This document shows positions 36,667 to 41,437 of a DNA stretch of 41,437 nt, one piece after another; the first letter of the stretch is position 1, and every line of letters begins with the position of its first letter. The notes under the pieces were generated by a model. That model saw only the letters and a list, made by a program, of their open reading frames with translations. It did no database searches and was not told the origin of the DNA. This stretch comes from Bacteroides sp. GTDB taxonomy: Bacteria; Bacteroidota; Bacteroidia; Bacteroidales; Muribaculaceae. Location: positions 1 to 41,437 of the forward strand of contig JAMPBC010000010.1 in assembly GCA_023666905.1 (NCBI GenBank), written 5' to 3'. The position numbers and the translations under genes are program-made.

Positions 36667-37620
36667 ATGAAGAAATTAAAGATAGTATTTTTCGGGACCC
36701 CCGACTTTGCAGTGCCTTCACTCGAGGCCATTATAGCTGCCGGCCATCAGGTGGTGGCTGTGGTAACCGGCGTTGACAAGCCTGCAGGCCGTGGCAAGCA
36801 TTTAATGCAGAGCGCCGTCAAGCAAGCGGCACTCCGACATAACATTCCGGTACTTCAGCCCGAGAAGCTCAAGGATGAAGCTTTTGTAAGTAAGCTGCGT
36901 GAACTTGCGGCCGACCTTTTTGTGGTGATAGCGTTCCGCATGCTCCCCGAGGTGGTGTGGACCATGCCCCCGATGGGCACATTCAACCTCCATGCCTCGC
37001 TGCTGCCACGCTACCGCGGAGCCGCTCCAATCAACCGGGCCATTATGAACGGCGACACTGAAACCGGCGTCACGACCTTTTTCCTGAAACATGAAATAGA
37101 CACGGGCGATGTTATTGCCCGCGAACGGATTGAAATTGACGAGGACGATGACGCCGGCACGGTTCACGACCGCCTTATGGAGTTAGGGGCGCGACTCACG
37201 GCCCAAACCGTCAACGACATTGCCGCAGGCACCGTGTCGCCCGTTCCTCAAAATGAGATTTTAAACTGCGAGCCATCTCCGGCCCCCAAAATTTTCAAAG
37301 ACACCTGCCACATTGACTGGAACCGGCCGGCCCGTCAGGTGCGGAACCACATTCGCGGACTTGCCCCCTACCCTGCGGCCTGGACTCAGATGGAGGCCGA
37401 CGGCCAACCTGCCGGAACAATGAAAATATTCGCCGGAAAAGTCACCGACATCAAAGCGGAAGCTCCGGGCCGCGTTCACCTGACAGCCGATGGCAGAATG
37501 ATTGTTGACTGCAGCGACTTCGACCTTGAAATAACCTCGCTTCAGCCGCAGGGCAAGCGCCGCATGGACACAGCCGACTATCTGCGTGGCTGCCGCTTTA
37601 AATCCATTCAATTCTCATGA
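36667..37620 (+). CDS. fmt: Methionyl-tRNA formyltransferase
   Basis: This 317-residue enzyme formylates initiator Met-tRNA using 10-formyltetrahydrofolate. The N-terminal domain opens with FFGTPDFAVPSL, carries the catalytic N107 and H109 in FNLHASLLPRYRGAAP and D145 in HEIDTGDVI. A C-terminal OB-like domain (about 205-315) binds tRNA. The length matches E. coli Fmt. The stop overlaps the ATG of the Wzi-like gene by four bases. Adjacency to miaB is not universal but is plausible as a translation-related pair. Confidence 0.95.
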   Translation: MKKLKIVFFGTPDFAVPSLEAIIAAGHQVVAVVTGVDKPAGRGKHLMQSAVKQAALRHNIPVLQPEKLKDEAFVSKLRELAADLFVVIAFRMLPEVVWTMPPMGTFNLHASLLPRYRGAAPINRAIMNGDTETGVTTFFLKHEIDTGDVIARERIEIDEDDDAGTVHDRLMELGARLTAQTVNDIAAGTVSPVPQNEILNCEPSPAPKIFKDTCHIDWNRPARQVRNHIRGLAPYPAAWTQMEADGQPAGTMKIFAGKVTDIKAEAPGRVHLTADGRMIVDCSDFDLEITSLQPQGKRRMDTADYLRGCRFKSIQFS

Positions 37621-39236
37621 AACACCTTCTCCCCTCCGCATTGATGTTGCTTTCGGCCATACCGGCCATGGCCGTTCCCACCGCCGACTCCGTGGCCGTG
37701 GTCACCACAACCGAGACCGTCACAACCGTCACAACCACATCGGCCACTGACACGGTTACATCCGTGAGCCGCTCCACATCCATAAGCGAGAAACTTATAG
37801 AAGCAACCACGCCACACCCGCTCAGTTTCAATTACAAAGTGGAGGGCATGGCCGCCACAAGTTCGGGCCACACACCTTTCTGGCTGCTGAACAACCGCCT
37901 GGGACTTTCATCACTGAAACAGAACAACGGCTACATTCGCGGAGCGGCCATACGCGAAATGGCCACTGACAAGCGCTTTTCGTGGGGTGCCGGAATTGAT
38001 CTGGTTGTGCCATATAATTTCACCTCCAACTTTGTCATTCAGCAACTCTACGGCGAAATCCGCTATCGCTGTCTGGAGTTCACGCTCGGTTCAAAAGAAC
38101 GCTACATGGGTCTGGTGAACCGCGAGCTAAGCTCGGGCGACCTTACCTTTTCGCTCAACGCGCGCCCGGTGCCTCAGGCATTCCTTGCAATGCCCCGCTA
38201 TGAGTGGGTGCCCTGGACTCGCCATTGGCTCGCAGCAAAAGCCTATGTTTCATTCGGCATGTTCACCGACTGGCGCTGGCAACGCGACCTTGTAGGCCCC
38301 GACGGCCGCTGGACCGAGAAGCTGCTCTATCACAGCAAAGGGTTGTTTCTTCGACTCGGCGACCCTGCCCGACATCCGTTCCTGCTTGAAGGTGGCCTTG
38401 AAATGGGCGCACAGTTTGGAGGCACGGCCTATTTTGTGGATGACTATGGCCAGCACCATGTGGTCCACTTGCCACACGGAGCCAAGGACATTATCAAAAT
38501 CATATTTCCCATGGGCGGTGGCGACTCATCGGACCCTGATCAGCTTGGCGAAGTGGCTAACGTGCTCGGAAACCACCTTGGACAATGGTCAGCAGCACTC
38601 ACATTCGCTCCGCGCAACAGCGAATGGCAATTCCGCACATATTACCTGCACTACTTCGACGACCATTCACAAATGTTTCTGCAACATGCCTGGAAGGATA
38701 TGCTGCTCGGTGTCGAAGTCACTTTCCCCAAAAATCCCGTAATAAGCCAGTTCGTTTACGAATACCTTTACTCCAAGGACCAAAGCGGCGCCGTTTATTG
38801 GGACCATAACGAAAACATTCCGGAGCAAGTGAGCGGTCGTGATGACTATTACAACCACTATATCTATCCGGGTTGGAGCCATTGGGGCATGGGCATGGGC
38901 AACCCCCTTATCATTTCGCCCATCTACAATAAGGACAACACCCTTATGTTCTACCATAACCGCATAAAGGGTCACCACTTCGGATGGAAAGGACAGCCAT
39001 TTGTCCAACTTTCCTACCGGGTGCTCATTTCCTATACCCGCTCGTGGGGCACCTACAATTACCCCACAGCCAACGTGATGCATAATTTCAACTCAATGCT
39101 TGAAGCCACTTACTCGCCACGCCGCCTGAAAGGGTGGGACTTCCGCCTTGGTCTTGCTGCCGACGGAGGCCGCTTGCTGGGCAAAAGCTTCGGCGCAATG
39201 TTAACAATAAGTAAATCAGGATGCCTGCTAAAATAA
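37617..39236 (+). CDS. Wzi-family capsule assembly outer-membrane protein
   Basis: This 539-residue protein fits the capsule assembly Wzi family, whose E. coli member is an 18-stranded outer-membrane lectin-like barrel that anchors capsule. A signal peptide (MKHLLPSALMLLSAIPAMA) is followed by a Thr/Val/Ser-rich stretch (about 27-52), partly encoded by a 9-base tandem repeat, before the barrel begins near 68. Conserved-looking segments include FWLLNNRLGLSS, GSKERYMG and ISYTRSWGTYNYP. No capsule biosynthesis genes are in the window, so a surface-anchoring role is inferred from the family only. The start overlaps the fmt stop by four bases, and its end overlaps the next gene by 16 bases. Confidence 0.8.
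   Translation: MKHLLPSALMLLSAIPAMAVPTADSVAVVTTTETVTTVTTTSATDTVTSVSRSTSISEKLIEATTPHPLSFNYKVEGMAATSSGHTPFWLLNNRLGLSSLKQNNGYIRGAAIREMATDKRFSWGAGIDLVVPYNFTSNFVIQQLYGEIRYRCLEFTLGSKERYMGLVNRELSSGDLTFSLNARPVPQAFLAMPRYEWVPWTRHWLAAKAYVSFGMFTDWRWQRDLVGPDGRWTEKLLYHSKGLFLRLGDPARHPFLLEGGLEMGAQFGGTAYFVDDYGQHHVVHLPHGAKDIIKIIFPMGGGDSSDPDQLGEVANVLGNHLGQWSAALTFAPRNSEWQFRTYYLHYFDDHSQMFLQHAWKDMLLGVEVTFPKNPVISQFVYEYLYSKDQSGAVYWDHNENIPEQVSGRDDYYNHYIYPGWSHWGMGMGNPLIISPIYNKDNTLMFYHNRIKGHHFGWKGQPFVQLSYRVLISYTRSWGTYNYPTANVMHNFNSMLEATYSPRRLKGWDFRLGLAADGGRLLGKSFGAMLTISKSGCLLK
37716..37736 (+). repeat. 9-base tandem repeat in the Wzi-like gene
   Basis: ACCGTCACA occurs twice in tandem (37716-37733) with three further bases. 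The unit is a multiple of three, so copy change would add or remove Thr-Val-Thr-type residues without a frameshift. It lies in the linker after the signal peptide. Confidence 0.6.
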
Positions 39237-39649
39237 TTGCTCGAATAACAGTTTTGTTACTTCTACTGCCGGCCATGGGATGCTTCCATGAGCTACCGCT
39301 CATCGGCGACCTTGCCGGACAATGGCAAATAACAAAAATAGAATACCCTGACGGGCGCGTGGTGGAAAACCCGCTCACATATTATTGCTTCTACCGCCAC
39401 ACCGCACAGCTCACCAAGTACGACAGAGTCAAGCACACGGCCAACATGGTGTACAACTACCCGGAAATTTCTCTTGAATTTCCTGAAGTGTCGCCCGTAT
39501 GGCTCACAGAATGGGGAATCATCCCCCCCGCAGATGCCGACAGCGAATACCGTGGCTGGGTACAGAACTACCACATTGACCGGCTCAATTCATCATACCT
39601 CGTAATGACCACCGAACAGGGAGTGAAACTTACGTTGAGAAAATTTTGA
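39221..39649 (+). CDS. Small lipocalin-like lipoprotein
   Basis: This 142-residue predicted lipoprotein has a hydrophobic signal (VLLLLLPAMG) ending at C21. The mature part begins with GDLAGQWQITKIEYPDG, the opening of lipocalin-like DUF4488/DUF4923-type domains common in Bacteroidetes, and continues as alternating beta strands to the C-terminal KLTLRKF. The ligand and role are unknown. It overlaps the Wzi-like gene by 16 bases and precedes the L,D-transpeptidase by 29 bases, so all three are probably cotranscribed, which suggests a role at the cell envelope. Confidence 0.7.
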   Translation: MPAKIIARITVLLLLLPAMGCFHELPLIGDLAGQWQITKIEYPDGRVVENPLTYYCFYRHTAQLTKYDRVKHTANMVYNYPEISLEFPEVSPVWLTEWGIIPPADADSEYRGWVQNYHIDRLNSSYLVMTTEQGVKLTLRKF

Positions 39650-39678
39650 CATAAACCCCATTCTTACCAAACCCCACT

Positions 39679-40173
39679 ATGATTATGAAACGCCTCATGT
39701 CAGCCATTCTCGTGGCTCTGTTTTTAAGCACAGCGGCTTTTGCCGGCAACCGCATTGTAATCTCAAAAAAAGCCTATAAACTTTATGTGTTCAACGATGC
39801 CGACTCGTTGATTTATGTCACCGACGTGTGTCTGGGCATGAACAAGGGCAACAAGACCCGCCGCGGTGACCACAAAACACCCGAAGGTTCTTTCACCATT
39901 TGCAGCATTGAGAACAGCAGCAAATGGGATGATTTCGACGGCAAGTTCCGCGCCAGCTACGGCCCCTGGTTCATGCGCCTGAAAGTTCCCAACTTTCGTT
40001 CCATAGGCATTCACGGCACAAATGAGCCGGAGTCGATAGGCACCCGGGCAAGCATGGGATGCATCCGCCTACACAACAACGAACTGCTGAAGCTGAAAAA
40101 GATGGTAAAAGTAGGCACTCCGGTGAAAATTCTTCGCGAGGATGAGGATTTTGTAATGCCAAAACGCAAGTGA
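39679..40173 (+). CDS. Secreted L,D-transpeptidase (YkuD family)
   Basis: This 164-residue exported enzyme carries only a signal peptide (about 1-22, ending TAAFAG) and the YkuD catalytic domain. The domain contains the active-site H112 in GIHGTN and cysteine C128 in SMGCIRLH, the hallmark motif. The family forms 3-3 peptidoglycan crosslinks or attaches proteins to the wall. At this size with no peptidoglycan-binding domain, the exact reaction cannot be named. The start at 39679 (ATG) has a second ATG two codons later. The stop overlaps the next gene's GTG by four bases (GTGA). Confidence 0.9.
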   Translation: MIMKRLMSAILVALFLSTAAFAGNRIVISKKAYKLYVFNDADSLIYVTDVCLGMNKGNKTRRGDHKTPEGSFTICSIENSSKWDDFDGKFRASYGPWFMRLKVPNFRSIGIHGTNEPESIGTRASMGCIRLHNNELLKLKKMVKVGTPVKILREDEDFVMPKRK

Positions 40174-40982
40174 CCTTTACCCAAGCCATTGAACAGGACG
40201 GCCGGCTTCTTCTTGACGGAGCCACCGGCACCTGCTTGCTCCCTAACGGAATTATTGGACTGGAAACCACCGGCGCAACGTGCGACCAACTTTGCCTCAC
40301 AGCACCCCGGCGCGTTGAATTACTTCACAAGCAATATATTGAGGCCGGAGCCGACGTTATCACCACAAATACTTTCAATCTACCCGACCCTGCCGTTTGC
40401 CGGGCGGCAGTGACTATTGCCCGCAATGCAATGGCTGCAGCAGGACGAAAGGTGTTTATTGCCGGAAATTTAGGCCCCGGCGGCCCGCGTGGACGCGTAT
40501 CTCAGGCCGTGGAAGCATTTGTTGACTCCGGCGTTGATTTGCTCATACTTGAGAGCATATACAGCCTCAACCATCTCATAACGGCAATTCCTGCAATTAA
40601 GCAAGCCGGGCTTCCCACAGTTATATGCGCCACCCCCCTTCTGAACGGCATGCTCCCCTCGGGCGAATCGCTGCAACGATTCATCGAGCTATCATGTGAG
40701 GCTCAGGCCGCCGTTATGGGTCTTAACTGCGGGTATGGACCCGCACACCTCGCCTCGGCACTTTCGGCTCTGAATGGGCTTAAAATGCCGTTAGCCGTCA
40801 TGCCAAGCGCCGGGTTGCCTGAACAGGGATACCTCAACGCACAATATTTCGCCTCCGAGTGCCACACGCTCATTTCCAATCCTGCAGTGAAGTTGGTTGG
40901 CGGATGCTGCGGCACTACACCGGCCCACATAACAGCCCTGCGGGCAATGATTGACGCAAACAACTGTAAAACTGAACAATAG
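40170..40982 (+). CDS. Homocysteine S-methyltransferase-domain protein
   Basis: This 270-residue protein is a free-standing zinc-dependent homocysteine S-methyltransferase barrel of the kind that forms the first module of MetH. Zinc ligands are C187 in GLNCGYGP and C246-C247 in GGCCGTT; DGATGT (16-21) and TNTF (66-69) are the other family markers. No cobalamin or folate domain is attached. The methyl donor is therefore unknown: it could act with a split MetH, S-methylmethionine or another corrinoid protein. The GTG start at 40170 overlaps the transpeptidase stop (GTGA). A tRNA gene follows 137 bases downstream. Confidence 0.85.
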   Translation: MTFTQAIEQDGRLLLDGATGTCLLPNGIIGLETTGATCDQLCLTAPRRVELLHKQYIEAGADVITTNTFNLPDPAVCRAAVTIARNAMAAAGRKVFIAGNLGPGGPRGRVSQAVEAFVDSGVDLLILESIYSLNHLITAIPAIKQAGLPTVICATPLLNGMLPSGESLQRFIELSCEAQAAVMGLNCGYGPAHLASALSALNGLKMPLAVMPSAGLPEQGYLNAQYFASECHTLISNPAVKLVGGCCGTTPAHITALRAMIDANNCKTEQ

Positions 40983-41045
40983 ACCCTCTGATGAAATCAA
41001 CGCAAAAAAAATGCAAAAATTTCTTTCTATTTTTTGACTAAAAAA

Positions 41046-41077
41046 TTTGCACAATCCAAAAAGTCGCCTTAACTTTG
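41046..41077 (+). promoter_or_regulatory. Promoter of the tRNA-Asp gene
   Basis: TTTG (41046-41049) and TAACTTTG (41070-41077) are separated by 20 bases, a complete match to the Bacteroidetes consensus. Transcription would begin near 41084, about 36 bases before the mature tRNA. Confidence 0.75.
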
Positions 41078-41085
41078 CACCGCAA

Positions 41086-41103
41086 AACGGCAGGAGAGCC
41101 GTT
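41086..41103 (+). other. Small hairpin in the tRNA-Asp leader
   Basis: AACGGC (41086-41091) pairs with GCCGTT (41098-41103) across a 6-base loop. The hairpin would form in the 5' leader of the pre-tRNA just after the transcription start, 16 bases before the tRNA. It may protect the 5' end or aid RNase P processing. Confidence 0.5.
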
Positions 41104-41119
41104 AAAAATCTCAAAGTCT

Positions 41120-41193
41120 GGTGCGGTAGTTCAGCTGGTTAGAATACCTGCCTGTCACGCAGGGGGTCGCGGGTTCGAGTCCCGTCCGCACCG
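41120..41193 (+). tRNA. tRNA-Asp (GTC)
   Basis: A 74-base cloverleaf is complete. The acceptor stem pairs GGTGCGG (41120-41126) with CCGCACC (41186-41192), with discriminator G at 41193. The anticodon stem CCTGC/GCAGG encloses loop CTGTCAC with anticodon GTC at 41154-41156. The T-loop GGGTTCGAGTCCC is standard. The 3' CCA is not encoded and must be added. It is the only tRNA in the window. Confidence 0.97.
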
Positions 41194-41206
41194 CCGAGGA
41201 GAGAGG

Positions 41207-41256
41207 AGAATGAGTATCGATTTTACTTTCGGGTAAATCTTTACTCATTCTTTTTT
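41207..41256 (+). terminator. Terminator after tRNA-Asp
   Basis: A 10-bp stem (41207-41216 with 41242-41251, AGAATGAGTA) encloses an inner 5-bp stem TTTAC/GTAAA (41222-41226, 41233-41237), followed by a run of six T. It implies a single-gene tRNA transcript. Confidence 0.85.
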
Positions 41257-41437
41257 CTGTCCCTAACAAGTCCCGAGCAGACCGACTCACCACCAACCTC
41301 CCACAACATTCGGGTCAGCAACCCCAAACACACCTCCCCAAAAAACTACGTCAAGTTTAACCCAAACATTTTCATGCTCACACAAGTTGACATGGAATAG
41401 CTATTTAATATTTGTAAATTAAGAGGTTGTTTGATTG
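41257..41437. other. Window end without recognised gene
   Basis: These 181 bases are AT-rich towards the end and hold no convincing coding sequence, repeat or RNA. A weak -7-like AATATTTG lies near 41408 and may belong to a gene beyond the window. Confidence 0.3.

Noticed and set aside
41120-41193. tRNA-Asp as an integration site
   Set aside because: No duplicated 3' tRNA segment, integrase or mobile genes are visible in the window.

Overview
The window looks like chromosomal DNA from a gut Bacteroidales bacterium. Pointers are a SusC/SusD pair, a hybrid two-component regulator, Bacteroidetes-type lipoprotein signals, and promoters of the form TTTG-N19-21-TAnnTTTG ahead of several genes. Most of the window is moderately GC-rich, above what is usual for Bacteroides, so a Muribaculaceae-like organism is my best guess. 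That taxonomic step is inference.

Layout. Positions 1-1880: an AT-richer accessory block with an AAA ATPase-DUF234 protein and a small CSCxxC protein, closed by a strong terminator. 1.9-5.6 kb (minus): a RelA/SpoT homologue, a Crp/Fnr regulator and a BASS-type transporter. 5.7-10.1 kb (plus): a secreted GH2 beta-galactosidase overlapping a U32/TrhP-like tRNA hydroxylation protein. 10.0-12.4 kb (minus): pfkA and an RNA m5C methyltransferase. 12.5-17.7 kb (plus): a secreted alpha/beta hydrolase, an orphan histidine kinase, a HAD phosphatase and a divergent DXS-like enzyme. 17.8-19.3 kb (minus): queE, queD and a PorT-like barrel.

19.6-33.5 kb (plus) is the centrepiece: a compact polysaccharide utilisation locus of hybrid two-component sensor, SusC, SusD, surface glycan-binding lipoprotein, GH53 endo-beta-1,4-galactanase lipoprotein and exported GH2 beta-galactosidase. 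Content and order resemble the pectic galactan locus of Bacteroides thetaiotaomicron. The inferred pathway is surface cleavage of galactan by GH53, capture by the binding protein and SusD, import by SusC and periplasmic trimming by GH2. The same 11-base word TTGTCCGAAAC, in 21-22 bp direct repeats, lies upstream of both the sensor gene and susC and is a strong candidate for the sensor's operator.

33.6-35.1 kb (minus): a succinyl-CoA:acetate CoA-transferase family enzyme, divergent from a tight plus-strand cluster (35.3-41.0 kb) of miaB, fmt, a Wzi-like outer-membrane protein, a small lipoprotein, an L,D-transpeptidase and a homocysteine S-methyltransferase domain. A tRNA-Asp with its own near-perfect promoter and terminator follows. 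No CRISPR array, insertion sequence, phage module or rRNA was seen. No gene-free stretch exceeds 300 bases. The most checkable new observations are the operator repeats, the start-codon-proximal inverted repeats in the left block, the degenerate (p)ppGpp synthetase motifs, the mirrored divergent promoter at 35.24 kb and the 70-bp convergent gene overlap at 10.03-10.10 kb.
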